From contig CAYOIZ010000010.1 in NCBI GenBank assembly GCA_964404165.1, positions 74,132 through 138,131 of the forward strand: a stretch of 64,000 nt of DNA, read 5' to 3'. The notes below the pieces were generated by a model. The model did not search any database, had not been told where the DNA came from, and saw only the letters and a list, made by a program, of their open reading frames with translations. The translations under genes were made by a program, and so were the position numbers. This DNA comes from DASYLJ01 sp964404165. GTDB taxonomy: Bacteria; Desulfobacterota; Binatia; DP-6. Positions 8,504-16,523 of the stretch are shown one piece after another (positions within the stretch are counted from its first letter, which is position 1; each line of letters opens with the position of its first letter).

Positions 8504-9247
8504 GTGACGAAGCCCACCAGGATCGGCGCCGGCATCGCGGCCTCGGCCGTCGTCTGCGCGGCGCTCGCCGCCGGGACACACGGCGTCGCACGCGTGTGGT
8601 GGGCCTGGACGACCGTCTCGTGCGTGATCGCCGCCGCGGCCTACCTGACCAACCGTCCCGGGTGGCTCGGCAAGCGCGACGGCCGGCACGCGGCGCACGC
8701 CATCGTCATGCTGCCCTACCTCGCCGCCTTCCGCATCGCCTGCACCCTGATGCGGTGGTGGCGCGGCGGCGACGCACCGACGCTGGTGGCGCCCGGCCTC
8801 TGGGTGGGCGGACGCATCGCGACGCCGCTTCCGCCCGGGGTCACGCACGTGGTCGATCTGGTGGCGGAGTACCCCGAACCGCGCCACGTCCGTGCCCTGC
8901 CCGGCTATCGCAGCCTGCCGACGCTCGACGGCGGCGTCCCCTCCGACGGCGCGCGCTTCACGGCCCTCGTCCATGAGCTCGCGCGCGTCGACGGCGGTGT
9001 CCTCGTGCACTGCGATTCGGGCCGCGGTCGGGCCCCCACCTTCGCGGCCGCTCTCCTCGTCGCACGCGGACTCGCCGGCGACGTCGACGCCGCGATCGCG
9101 CGGGTGCAGCAGGCACGGCCGGTCGCCCGGCCGACGCGATCGGATCGCGCGTTCCTCGGCGCCGTGCTGCCGGTGCTGCAGGCGATCGCGCGCGCGAGCG
9201 GACGTCGCCCGGTGGCGCGCCCCCCGGTCGTCGACGCGGTTTCCTAG
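8504..9247 (+). CDS. Membrane-anchored dual-specificity protein phosphatase-like protein
   Basis: The protein has 247 residues from a GTG start. Two hydrophobic segments lie in the first ~80 residues (around 8-24 and 31-47, with a weaker one near 65-78). They are followed by a compact DSP domain with the P-loop HCDSGRGR (C170, R176) and a plausible general acid D142 in PTLDGGVP. DSPs hydrolyse phosphoserine, phosphothreonine, phosphotyrosine or lipid phosphates; the short domain and shallow motif leave the substrate open. Membrane anchoring suggests a membrane protein or phospholipid target. No partner kinase is nearby. Confidence 0.75.
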   Translation: MTKPTRIGAGIAASAVVCAALAAGTHGVARVWWAWTTVSCVIAAAAYLTNRPGWLGKRDGRHAAHAIVMLPYLAAFRIACTLMRWWRGGDAPTLVAPGLWVGGRIATPLPPGVTHVVDLVAEYPEPRHVRALPGYRSLPTLDGGVPSDGARFTALVHELARVDGGVLVHCDSGRGRAPTFAAALLVARGLAGDVDAAIARVQQARPVARPTRSDRAFLGAVLPVLQAIARASGRRPVARPPVVDAVS

Positions 9248-9302
9248 ACGCACTGCGACGACGCGCCCGCCGTGCCGTCGTGCAATCGCCCATGAAAAAC
9301 TC

Positions 9303-9332
9303 TTGCACGAAGACCCCCCTCGGACTTATGAG
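9303..9332 (+). promoter_or_regulatory. Promoter of the SDR reductase gene
   Basis: TTGCAC (9303-9308), an 18-base spacer, then TATGAG (9327-9332). The same -10 hexamer occurs in the promoter at 45826-45854. The SDR start at 9368 is 35 bases downstream and has a GGAGG ribosome binding site at 9355-9359. Confidence 0.55.
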
Positions 9333-9367
9333 CGCTGCAGAAATCTTCCCGACGGAGGCCCGACTGC

Positions 9368-10414
9368 ATGAAGCCCACGCTCGTGACCGGTGCCAATGGC
9401 CATGTCGGCAACAACATCTGCCGACTGCTCGTCGAACGCGGAGAGCCCGTCCGGGCGATGATCCGCGCCTCGGCCGATCCCGCGCCACTGCAGGGCCTGG
9501 GGGTCGAGATCGTCAATGGAGACATCCTCGATGCACAGGCGGTGAACGCGGCCGCCGACGGCTGCGGGCGCGTCTATCACACGGCGGCCGGCTTCCTCAT
9601 GTGGGCCAAGGACACCGAGCGCGACATCATCCGTCCGAGCGTCGACGGCACGCGCAACATCATGAAGGCCGCGGCGAAGGCCGGCGTCGAGAAGGTCCTC
9701 TACGTCAGCACCAGCGGCACCATCGGCTTCTCCCCCACGCCCGACCGCATCCTCACCGAGGACGACCACAACACGAACCCGCACACGCCCTACTTCATCG
9801 GCAAGATCGCCGCCGAGAAGGAGGCGTTCGCCATCGGGGCGCGCGAGAAGCTGGCCGTCACGGCGGTGAATCCGGGCTTCATCCTCGGCCCGCGCTTCTG
9901 GAAGCTCAGCGAGTCGGTGCGCCAGGTGGTCGACTTCCTCAACAACGGCATGCCGCTCTACTTCGAGGGCGGCTTCGGCACGGTCGACGTCGAGGACGTC
10001 GCGCGCGGCGCGCTCGCCGGCATGGACCGCGGCCGCGACGGCGAACGCTACATCGTCTCGGGCGAGAACGTCACCCTGAAGCAGCTGCTCGACACGGTCG
10101 CCGAGCTCTCGGGCATCGGCGCACCCACCTGGAAGGCGCCGGCGATCGTCATGTACGGCATCGCCACCGTGCTCGAGGCCGCCGGCTGGGCGACGGGTAC
10201 CCGTCCGCTGATCGACCGCTCGCAGGTCGAGGAGTTCGCCGGCACCTACGCCTACTACGACTCCGGCAAGGCCCAGCGCGAGCTGGGATACACGTATCGG
10301 AACGCGCGCGAGACGGCGCGGCGGACGGTGGCCTGGGCCATCGATCGCGGCTTCGTCGGCGAGAAGCGTCGTGCAGCGTTGACGCCGCATTCCTCGCTGC
10401 AGGGCGCGTACTGA
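9368..10414 (+). CDS. Extended SDR / NAD-dependent epimerase-dehydratase family protein (dihydroflavonol reductase-like)
   Basis: The protein has 348 residues. The N-terminal TLVTGANGHVGNNI is the NAD(P)-binding TGxxGxxG motif. STSGTIGF and YFIGKIAAEK give the Ser and YxxxK catalytic residues, and NPGFILGP follows. The family reduces or dehydrates ketones, sugars or sterol-like compounds; the layout is closest to dihydroflavonol-reductase/3-beta-HSD-like members. No signal peptide is seen. It has its own promoter and RBS and no operon partner, so the substrate cannot be inferred. A hairpin lies between it and the convergent GFA-family gene. Confidence 0.85.
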   Translation: MKPTLVTGANGHVGNNICRLLVERGEPVRAMIRASADPAPLQGLGVEIVNGDILDAQAVNAAADGCGRVYHTAAGFLMWAKDTERDIIRPSVDGTRNIMKAAAKAGVEKVLYVSTSGTIGFSPTPDRILTEDDHNTNPHTPYFIGKIAAEKEAFAIGAREKLAVTAVNPGFILGPRFWKLSESVRQVVDFLNNGMPLYFEGGFGTVDVEDVARGALAGMDRGRDGERYIVSGENVTLKQLLDTVAELSGIGAPTWKAPAIVMYGIATVLEAAGWATGTRPLIDRSQVEEFAGTYAYYDSGKAQRELGYTYRNARETARRTVAWAIDRGFVGEKRRAALTPHSSLQGAY

Positions 10415-10426
10415 GGGGGGCCCACC

Positions 10427-10460
10427 GGTAGCGGGGCGCGCGTCAGCGTGGCCCGCTACC
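10427..10460. terminator. Intergenic hairpin between convergent genes
   Basis: GGTAGCGGG at 10427-10435 pairs perfectly with CCCGCTACC at 10452-10460, leaving a 16-base loop. It sits between the convergent SDR and GFA-family genes, and its right arm contains the GFA gene's stop codon. Neither side has a T run, so it is not a classical intrinsic terminator. It may end transcripts with Rho or protect 3' ends. Confidence 0.35.
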
Positions 10461-10890
10461 GCCGGGGCACACGCGCTCCCGACGGCCACGCTGCGGGGAA
10501 CCGCGGCAGGTCGTCGGTGATCTCGTCCCACGGCGCACGCGAGTCGACGAAGGTGTGGCACTGCGGGCGGATGCCCGGGTCGCCGTCGAGGCTGCCCATG
10601 CGGATCGACACCTCGTCACCGTCGGGCCAGGCGCCGCCGAACAGGCTCGAGCCGCACGTCGTACAGAACGCCTTCACCGCGCCCTCGCCCGCCCCGTAGA
10701 CGCGGATCAGCTCGGCGCCCTGCAGCAGGCGGAAGCGCGCGCGCGGCACCCGCGCCTGCGTGCACACCGCGGTGCCCGAGTGCTTGCGGCAGCGCGAGCA
10801 GTGACAGTGGTTGGCGCGCAGGAACGGCGGCGTCACCTCGTAGCGCACACCCGCGCAGAGACAGCCTCCCGTCACGACGTCGGTCGTCAT
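10456..10890 (-). CDS. GFA / CENP-V family zinc protein
   Basis: This 144-residue protein has the cysteine pattern of the glutathione-dependent formaldehyde-activating enzyme family: GGCLCAGVRYEV, NHCHCSRCRKHSG, then AFCTTCGSSLF and the late PQCHTF. The cysteines bind zinc. Despite the family name, most members have no proven activity on S-hydroxymethylglutathione. The start at 10890 directly precedes the first Cys motif, as usual. It is monocistronic and divergent from the GH50-like gene, with 48 bases between the starts. Fold assignment is firm; substrate is open. Confidence 0.88.
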   Translation of the reverse strand: MTTDVVTGGCLCAGVRYEVTPPFLRANHCHCSRCRKHSGTAVCTQARVPRARFRLLQGAELIRVYGAGEGAVKAFCTTCGSSLFGGAWPDGDEVSIRMGSLDGDPGIRPQCHTFVDSRAPWDEITDDLPRFPAAWPSGARVPRR

Positions 10891-10900
10891 GCGTCGCGCC

Positions 10901-10930
10901 TTTACACCATTCCGCGGGCTCTGGTAGCCC
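10901..10930 (+). promoter_or_regulatory. Promoter of the GH50-like glycosidase operon
   Basis: TTTACA (10901-10906), 18 bases, then TAGCCC (10925-10930); the ATG at 10939 follows eight bases later. The -10 box lies in the right arm of a small hairpin (CGGGCT-CTGGT-AGCCCG), which could be an operator. The expected mRNA would be leaderless or nearly so. Confidence 0.4.
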
Positions 10931-10938
10931 GCACACGG

Positions 10939-12792
10939 ATGCCGCGCCTCCGGATCGCCCCGCTCCTGCTCGTGCTCTGCCTGATCGCGACGGTGGGGGC
11001 GGCCCCGCCCCCCGTCGATCCCGGCTACGACGCCTTCGGTGGCTGGCGCGGCATCACCACCACCGCCAGCGGCCGCTTTCGCACCGAGCGCATCGACGGG
11101 GTATGGTGGCTGGTCACGCCCGACGGCCACGCCTTCTACTCGATGGGCGTCACCGGCGTGCGGCCCGAGGGCGACTTCGCCCCGTCGCTCGGTACCGCTC
11201 CGTACCACGACAACGTGCTCGCGCGATGGGGCAGCGAGGCCGTGTGGGCCGACGTCGCGGCCGACCGGCTCGCCGACCTGCACGTCAACACGCTCGGCGG
11301 CTGGAGCCGTACGTCGCTCTTCCCGCAGCGCATCGCCTACACCGAGGTGCTGAACTTCGCGGCCCGCGCGCCCGTCGTCACCGCCGCGACCACGGGCCTG
11401 TCGGGCTTCCAGGTGCGCGACTGGTACGACCCGTCGTTCGAGAGCGGGGCCGACGCCGAGGCGGCGCTGGCTGCCCCGTGCGCCGCCGACCCGTGGTGCA
11501 TCGGCGTCTTCACCGACAACGAGATGGGCTGGGGCCCCGGCATCGCCCAGAACCTGCCGACGCTCGACACCTACCTGCTGCTGCCCGCGGGCGCGCCCGG
11601 CAAGGTGGCCGTGCAGTCGTTCTTCCAGTCGCGCTACGCCGACGTCGCCGCCTTCAATGTCGCCTGGGGGCAGTCGTTCGCGAGCTTCGGGGACGTACAG
11701 AACGTCACCGCGCTCACCGCCAACTTCCGCACCGATCCGCCCGCGCGCCAGGCCGACCGGCAGGCGTTCCAGAACGAGACCGCGACGCGCTACTTCTTCG
11801 TCGTCAACCACGCGCTGCGCGCGGTCGGGCCCGACATGCTGATCCTCGGCGCGCGCTTCCTCGCCTACTCGACGTCGGCCGGCGTGGCGCAGGCGGCCGC
11901 CCCGTGGGTCGACGTACTGAGCGTCAACTACTACGAGCTCGACGCGCCGTTCTTCGCGCTGGCCCAGTCGACCGCGGCCGAGTTCGGCTACCTCATGCCG
12001 ACGCGCTTCTTCGACGACCTCGACGAGATGGCGCGCGTCACCAACAAGCCGGTCGTGGTGAGCGAGTGGACGTACCGCGCCGCCGATTCCGGGCTGCCCA
12101 ACACCTGGCTGCCGTTCTTCCCGACGCTGGCCACCCAGGCCGACCGCGCCCAGGCCTACACGAGCTACGTCCGCCGCGCCCTGGCGCGGCCGTACCTGCT
12201 CGGCATCCACTGGTTCAAGTACACCGACTTCCCGGCCGAGGGCCGCACCAACGGCGAGAACAGCAACCAGGGCATCACCGACATCGAGGACGATCTCTGG
12301 ACCGTGCTGACGGACCGGATGCGCGTCGTGAACGACGGCATCGCCCCGCAGCGCCGCCTCGTCACCGGCGGCGGCAAGCCCGCCACCGACTGCGCGCTCG
12401 AGTTCGCCACCAGCGCGTCGCCGCTGCTGCGCTGCACCGACGGCGACCCGCGCTGCGATCGCGACGGCGTCACCGGCCAGTGCACCGTCGACGTGCTGCC
12501 GTGCCTGCAGGTCGCCGACGGACGCCTCGCCTGCACGCCCGCACCACCGACGGGCGTCGTCGTGAAGCAGCCCAGCGTCCGCAAGGACCCCGCCCTGCGC
12601 ACCGCCCTCGAGCAGAGCCTGGCCGCGGCGCTCGCCGCCGGTGCCGGCGCCTGCGGTCCTGCCGTGACGGTGACGATTCCGCTCGGACCGCGCCGATCCG
12701 CCACCACGAAGCTCGCGGTGCTGGCGCAGGTGCCCGCCGGGCGCGAGCGCGACACCCTGAAGCTGCGCTGCGACGCGGGGACGACGCCGTGA
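10939..12792 (+). CDS. Secreted glycoside hydrolase, GH50-like (clan GH-A)
   Basis: The protein has 617 residues with a signal peptide (IAPLLLVLCLIATVGA). The catalytic barrel spans about residues 30-450. E195 in FTDNEMGWG matches the acid/base of GH50 beta-agarases, and E376 in VVVSEWTYR the nucleophile. The tail of about 165 residues holds several cysteines (CTDGDPRCDRDG, CTVDVLPC) and may be a binding or anchoring module. GH50 enzymes release oligosaccharides from agar, but distant homologs are common in soil and water bacteria with unknown glycans. Its stop overlaps the GTG of the next gene in a GTGA junction. Confidence 0.8.
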   Translation: MPRLRIAPLLLVLCLIATVGAAPPPVDPGYDAFGGWRGITTTASGRFRTERIDGVWWLVTPDGHAFYSMGVTGVRPEGDFAPSLGTAPYHDNVLARWGSEAVWADVAADRLADLHVNTLGGWSRTSLFPQRIAYTEVLNFAARAPVVTAATTGLSGFQVRDWYDPSFESGADAEAALAAPCAADPWCIGVFTDNEMGWGPGIAQNLPTLDTYLLLPAGAPGKVAVQSFFQSRYADVAAFNVAWGQSFASFGDVQNVTALTANFRTDPPARQADRQAFQNETATRYFFVVNHALRAVGPDMLILGARFLAYSTSAGVAQAAAPWVDVLSVNYYELDAPFFALAQSTAAEFGYLMPTRFFDDLDEMARVTNKPVVVSEWTYRAADSGLPNTWLPFFPTLATQADRAQAYTSYVRRALARPYLLGIHWFKYTDFPAEGRTNGENSNQGITDIEDDLWTVLTDRMRVVNDGIAPQRRLVTGGGKPATDCALEFATSASPLLRCTDGDPRCDRDGVTGQCTVDVLPCLQVADGRLACTPAPPTGVVVKQPSVRKDPALRTALEQSLAAALAAGAGACGPAVTVTIPLGPRRSATTKLAVLAQVPAGRERDTLKLRCDAGTTP

Positions 12793-13163
12793 CGCTGGCC
12801 CGCGGCTTCCTCGCGTTCACGGCACTCGTCTGGCTGCCGTACGGCATCGTGTGCCTGCTGTGGCCGGCGCATCTCGCCGACATCGCCGGCGTCGCCGCGC
12901 ACACGACGACGGGCTCGGTCGAGCTGCGCGCCATGTACGGCGGCGTCTCGATGGCCGTCGGCACGCTGGCGCTGATCGGTGCGCTGCGCGCGACGTCGAT
13001 GCGATCCGCGCTGACGACGATCGCCACCGTGTGCGCCGGCATCGGCACGGCACGGCTGCTGGCGACGGTCGCCGCCGGCGAGCTGAGCGCGTACACCGCC
13101 GCCGCGCTGGTCCTCGAGTGGGGCTCGCTGACCGTCGCGTCGCTGCTGCTGCGACGCGCCTAG
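12789..13163 (+). CDS. Small four-helix membrane protein, DUF4345-like
   Basis: This 124-residue protein from a GTG start overlaps the glycosidase stop. It has four predicted transmembrane helices (about residues 5-25, 45-66, 73-95 and 103-120), and the MYGGVSMAVGTLAL segment in the second helix is typical of DUF4345-like proteins. The role of that family is unknown. The overlap suggests translational coupling to the secreted glycosidase, though no functional link is obvious. The stop overlaps the convergent cytochrome peroxidase gene by four bases. Confidence 0.75.
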   Translation: MTLARGFLAFTALVWLPYGIVCLLWPAHLADIAGVAAHTTTGSVELRAMYGGVSMAVGTLALIGALRATSMRSALTTIATVCAGIGTARLLATVAAGELSAYTAAALVLEWGSLTVASLLLRRA

Positions 13164-14257
13164 GGCAGCTTCGCGCGCAGGCGCGCCACCGCGGCGTCGT
13201 CGCAGAGTAAGCCCGTCGGACCGCGGACCTTCGACACCGGGCTGCGCAGCGTCTTGATGAACTGGTAGATGTCGTACTTCTCGGCCTGGGTCAGGCCGAG
13301 CGGCGTGCGCAGAATGGGATCGTGGTTCGGATCGGCGCCGGCGCCGGCATTGAAGTGGTTCAGGACGTCGAGGATCGTCCCGGGCGCGCCGTCGTGGAAG
13401 TACGGGCTGGTGGTCGTCACCTGCCGGAGCGTCGGCGTCAGGAACTTGCCGCCGTCGGACGCGAGGCCCGTGACTTTGGCGCGACCCTCGTCGGCACGCA
13501 CGCCGTTCACGTCGGGCGGCGAGCTGCCGATGTTGTGGAACTCCTGATCGGTGAAGTTCGGTCCGTTGTGACACGCGACGCAGCGGCCCTTGCCGGTGAA
13601 CAACGCCACGCCGCGGACGGCCGCGTCCGATATCTCGCCGCGGCCCGCGTTCCAGCGGTCGAACGGCGACGTGCGCGTGACCAGCTGGCGCGCGAAGACG
13701 GCGAGCGCGTCGCCCGCGAGATCGAACACCTCCTCGTCGGGGATGGCGTTGATGTCGACGTCGAAGGCGCGCCGGAAGCGCTGCACGTAGCCCGGTAGCC
13801 CGCGCAGGATGCCGGCGAGCGCCGTGGCCGCGGCCGGGCGCGTCGTGCCGAGGCGCTGGTTCTCCTCGATCCACGGCTCGGTGAAGGCGTGGCTCAGATC
13901 CTGCGTGCGGCCGTCGCGGAAGAAGAACTGGCGGTGCACGATGTTGAGCAGCGAGTCGGTGTTGAAGTCGAGGGTGAAGAACTCGCCCCCTTGGCTGGTG
14001 TCGGGCCGCGGCTTCACCAGGTTGTCCTGCCAGCTGGTGTTGTGGACGTGGCAGTTGGCGCAGCTGGTGACACCCGACGTCGACAGGCGCTGGTCGAAGA
14101 ACAGCTCCGCGCCGAGGTTGCGGCGTGCCGGCGTGGGCGCGTTGTCGGGATCACGCGGCGCCTTCGGCAGCGGCGGGAACTGCGGATAGCGCAGCTCGGC
14201 CGCGGCGGCGACGCCGGGAAGCAGCAGGAGGACGAGCAGGAGGACCCGTGCGCGCAT
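13160..14257 (-). CDS. Di-heme cytochrome c peroxidase family protein (MauG/CcpA-like)
   Basis: The protein has 365 residues with a signal peptide (VLLLVLLLLPGVAAAAE). Two c-type heme sites are present, CANCH and CVACH, spaced about 160 residues apart as in bacterial di-heme peroxidases. These periplasmic enzymes reduce H2O2 or, in the MauG branch, oxidise protein substrates. FFDGRTQDL-like and GKFLTPTLRQVTTTSPYFHDG segments fit the second heme domain. It lies downstream of a small exported protein, with two bases between the two genes, so they are probably co-transcribed from the promoter at 14817-14846. Confidence 0.9.
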   Translation of the reverse strand: MRARVLLLVLLLLPGVAAAAELRYPQFPPLPKAPRDPDNAPTPARRNLGAELFFDQRLSTSGVTSCANCHVHNTSWQDNLVKPRPDTSQGGEFFTLDFNTDSLLNIVHRQFFFRDGRTQDLSHAFTEPWIEENQRLGTTRPAAATALAGILRGLPGYVQRFRRAFDVDINAIPDEEVFDLAGDALAVFARQLVTRTSPFDRWNAGRGEISDAAVRGVALFTGKGRCVACHNGPNFTDQEFHNIGSSPPDVNGVRADEGRAKVTGLASDGGKFLTPTLRQVTTTSPYFHDGAPGTILDVLNHFNAGAGADPNHDPILRTPLGLTQAEKYDIYQFIKTLRSPVSKVRGPTGLLCDDAAVARLRAKLP

Positions 14258-14259
14258 GA

Positions 14260-14808
14260 TCAGAAGAGGATGAAATTCTGGTTGGAGAGCGTGACGGTGG
14301 TGTCCTCGCAGCCCACCGGGAAGCGCACCGAGACACCCGTCGGCTCGCAGATGGTGTTGTCGAAGGCGGCGATGTCGCCACGCTGCGGCCCGGGCGCCGC
14401 GCCGCCGCCGGGAACGGCGTCGACGAAGAGCACCAGCTCGTACTCGCCGGGCGTGAAGATGGCGCCGGTCGTGAAGGTGAACTGCGCGCCCTGCATGGTG
14501 CCGATGGCGAGACCGCCCGGCACGATCTCCTCGAAGAAGCCCTGCAGGATCTCGCCCTTCGGCAGGAACAGGAAGACGACCTGCTTGCCGTCGAGGTCGG
14601 CCACCGGCATGCGGAACGGCCCGGTCTGCGTCAGCACCTCGACGGTGCCGTCGACGACGGCGAGGTCGACGCGCACCGTGACGCGATGCTTGGCGTCGGC
14701 CGGCGTGCAGCGCGGCGCCTTCACGTGCCGGCAGCCGCAGAAGGCCTCCGCCGAGCGGACGCCGCCGAGTGCCAGGACGAGGGCCAGGAAGAGGACGGCG
14801 CGGATCAC
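14260..14808 (-). CDS. Exported protein of unknown function
   Basis: The protein has 182 residues from a GTG start directly ahead of a signal peptide (VIRAVLFLALVLALGGVRSAEA). The mature protein begins FCGCRHVKAPRC, a cluster of four cysteines, then a beta-rich domain with ATGAIFTPGEYELVLFVD-like strands and one later Cys pair. I do not recognise the family. It sits just upstream of the di-heme peroxidase and may be its partner or substrate. The GTG is about eight bases from the -10 box, implying a leaderless mRNA. Confidence 0.6.
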   Translation of the reverse strand: MIRAVLFLALVLALGGVRSAEAFCGCRHVKAPRCTPADAKHRVTVRVDLAVVDGTVEVLTQTGPFRMPVADLDGKQVVFLFLPKGEILQGFFEEIVPGGLAIGTMQGAQFTFTTGAIFTPGEYELVLFVDAVPGGGAAPGPQRGDIAAFDNTICEPTGVSVRFPVGCEDTTVTLSNQNFILF

Positions 14809-14816
14809 GTCCGGCT

Positions 14817-14846
14817 GGGTTACCAGCGTCCCGGCTCCATCGTCAA
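14817..14846 (-). promoter_or_regulatory. Promoter of exported protein-peroxidase operon (leaderless type)
   Basis: On the minus strand TTGACG (14846-14841), 18 bases, then TAACCC (14822-14817). The predicted transcription start falls within a base or two of the GTG at 14808. The same TAACCC element occurs at 23251 and 29025. Confidence 0.6.
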
Positions 14847-14899
14847 CGAGAAAACGTGCCGACGAGTGAACTGCGCCCGGGGTCATGCTACCGAGCGGC

Positions 14900-15598
14900 A
14901 TGCGCTCGACCGTCCCGTTCGCTCTGCTCCTCCTCCTGGCCGCCTGCGGGATGATGGGGAAGGCCAACGTGACCGCGCAGGGGACGCCCCCGTCGGCACC
15001 CCCGAAGAGCATCTGGGTCGGCGATTTCACCGTGGGCGCGGGCGCGGTGAAGCCTCAGGGTGGCCTCCTCGGCGCGGTCGAGACGGTGGCGGCCGAGCGC
15101 CCGCACCTGCTCGGTGGCGAGGGGCCCATCGAGCGCCGGACCGCGAGCGACAACCCGACCGCCGACGACGTCATCGACGAGCTGATCGGCGCCATCATCG
15201 GCGGGCTGCGAGCGCAGGAGCTCGGCGTCCCGGTGGAGCGCCTCGGCCGCGGCGCCACGCCGCCGAACGGATGGCTCGTGCGGGGCGAGCTGCTCTCCGT
15301 CGATCCCGGCAACCGGACCCAGCGGGCCGTCATCGGATTCGGCGCCGGCGAGGCCACCACCGAGGTGGCGGTCGACGTCGATCGGCTCGAACCCGACGGC
15401 CGCCGGCAGACGATCATGACCTTCGGCGGCACGTCCGACAGCGGCAAGATGCCGGGTGCCGTCGTCACCATGAATCCGTACGTGGCGGCGGCGAAGTTCG
15501 TGCTGGGCCGCCAGGCCACCACGCAGGACGTGCAGAAGCTCGGTGACGCGATCGCGGCCGAGATCGCCACGGAGGCCCGCGCCGCCCGAGCACGCTGA
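14900..15598 (+). CDS. DUF4410-like lipoprotein
   Basis: The protein has 232 residues. The lipobox LLLLLAACGMM near residue 17 predicts diacylglyceryl modification and Lol-type sorting. The body (SIWVGDFTVGAGAV early, LVRGELLSVDPGNRTQRAVIGFGAGE in the middle) matches DUF4410 proteins, whose role is unknown. The ATG at 14900 is chosen over 14885 because it begins the signal peptide cleanly. The cyclase gene follows after one base, suggesting an operon. Confidence 0.75.
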   Translation: MRSTVPFALLLLLAACGMMGKANVTAQGTPPSAPPKSIWVGDFTVGAGAVKPQGGLLGAVETVAAERPHLLGGEGPIERRTASDNPTADDVIDELIGAIIGGLRAQELGVPVERLGRGATPPNGWLVRGELLSVDPGNRTQRAVIGFGAGEATTEVAVDVDRLEPDGRRQTIMTFGGTSDSGKMPGAVVTMNPYVAAAKFVLGRQATTQDVQKLGDAIAAEIATEARAARAR

Positions 15599-15599
15599 C

Positions 15600-16523
15600 G
15601 TGGACCCCTGGGCGGACTACACGCGTGCGATCCTCGGCGAGCCCGCGCTGACGCCGGCCGAGGTGGCCGCGGCCGCCGGCGTCGAGCTGACGGACGCGCG
15701 ACGCCTCTGGCGCGCGCTCGGCTTCTCACCCGTACCCGACGACCAGCGCTTCTTCACCGCCTCCGACGTCGAGGTCCTGCGCGCGGTCCTGGCCCTGCGG
15801 GCGCAGTCCAGCCTCGACCCCGCCGTCTTCGTACAGCTCGCGCGCGCCACGGGTCAGGCGGCGGCGCGCCTCGCCGAAGCGCAGGTGAGCGCGGCGTCCG
15901 AGCAGCTGACCCCGCTGACGCACGAGCTGGTGCCCATCTTCGAGGGCTTCCTGACCCACGTGTGGCGCCGTCATCTCCTCGCCGCGGCGCTGCGTGCGGC
16001 GACGTCCACCGCCGCCGCCGCGGCGAGCGGGCGCACGCTGGTGGTCGGCTTCGCCGATCTCGTCGGGTTCACCGCGCTGAGCCAGCAGCTCGACGAACGC
16101 GAGCTGGCGGCGCTCATCGACCGCTTCGAAGCCCTCGTCTTCGAGCACGTCCCGGAGCATCGCGGTCGCGTCGTCAAGATGATCGGGGACGAGGTGCTGT
16201 TCAGCGCCGAGACGCCGGCGGACGCGGCGGAGATCGCGCTGTCGCTGGTGGCATCGCATCACGCCGACCCCTCGCTGCCCGATCTGCGCGTCGGCCTCAG
16301 CATGGGGCCCGTGCTGTCGTGGGAAGGCGACCTCCTCGGACCCACCGTCAATCGCGCCAGCCGCATCGTCGCCTTCGCGCGCGAGGCGACGGTCGTGGTC
16401 TCGGGCGAGCTCGCCGACCCGCTCCGCACCAATGACGCCTACGTCCTGCGCGACATGCGCCCGGTGAAGCTGCGCGGCATCGGCCGCGTGCCGTTGGCGG
16501 CGCTCCGTCGCGCGCGGACCTAG
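15600..16523 (+). CDS. Class III adenylate/guanylate cyclase with Ad_Cy_reg-like N-terminal domain
   Basis: The protein has 307 residues from a GTG one base after the lipoprotein stop (a second in-frame GTG at 15543 would add 19 residues inside that gene). Residues ~5-130 form an alpha-helical domain that begins with a MerR-like helix-turn-helix (VAAAAGVELTDARRLWRALG), as in the pH-responsive regulatory domain of mycobacterial Rv1264. The catalytic domain follows: VVGFADLVGFTALS (first metal Asp), KMIGDEVLF (second Asp) and LLGPTVNRASRIV. It makes cAMP or cGMP. There are no membrane segments, so it is a soluble sensor-cyclase; the effector gene is not local. It overlaps the convergent gene by four bases. 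Confidence 0.88.
   Translation: MDPWADYTRAILGEPALTPAEVAAAAGVELTDARRLWRALGFSPVPDDQRFFTASDVEVLRAVLALRAQSSLDPAVFVQLARATGQAAARLAEAQVSAASEQLTPLTHELVPIFEGFLTHVWRRHLLAAALRAATSTAAAAASGRTLVVGFADLVGFTALSQQLDERELAALIDRFEALVFEHVPEHRGRVVKMIGDEVLFSAETPADAAEIALSLVASHHADPSLPDLRVGLSMGPVLSWEGDLLGPTVNRASRIVAFAREATVVVSGELADPLRTNDAYVLRDMRPVKLRGIGRVPLAALRRART

Noticed and set aside
11103..13163. Long plus-strand frame inside the GH50-like gene
   Set aside because: Arg/Pro-rich shadow; only its last 124 codons, from the GTG at 12789, form a real membrane protein.
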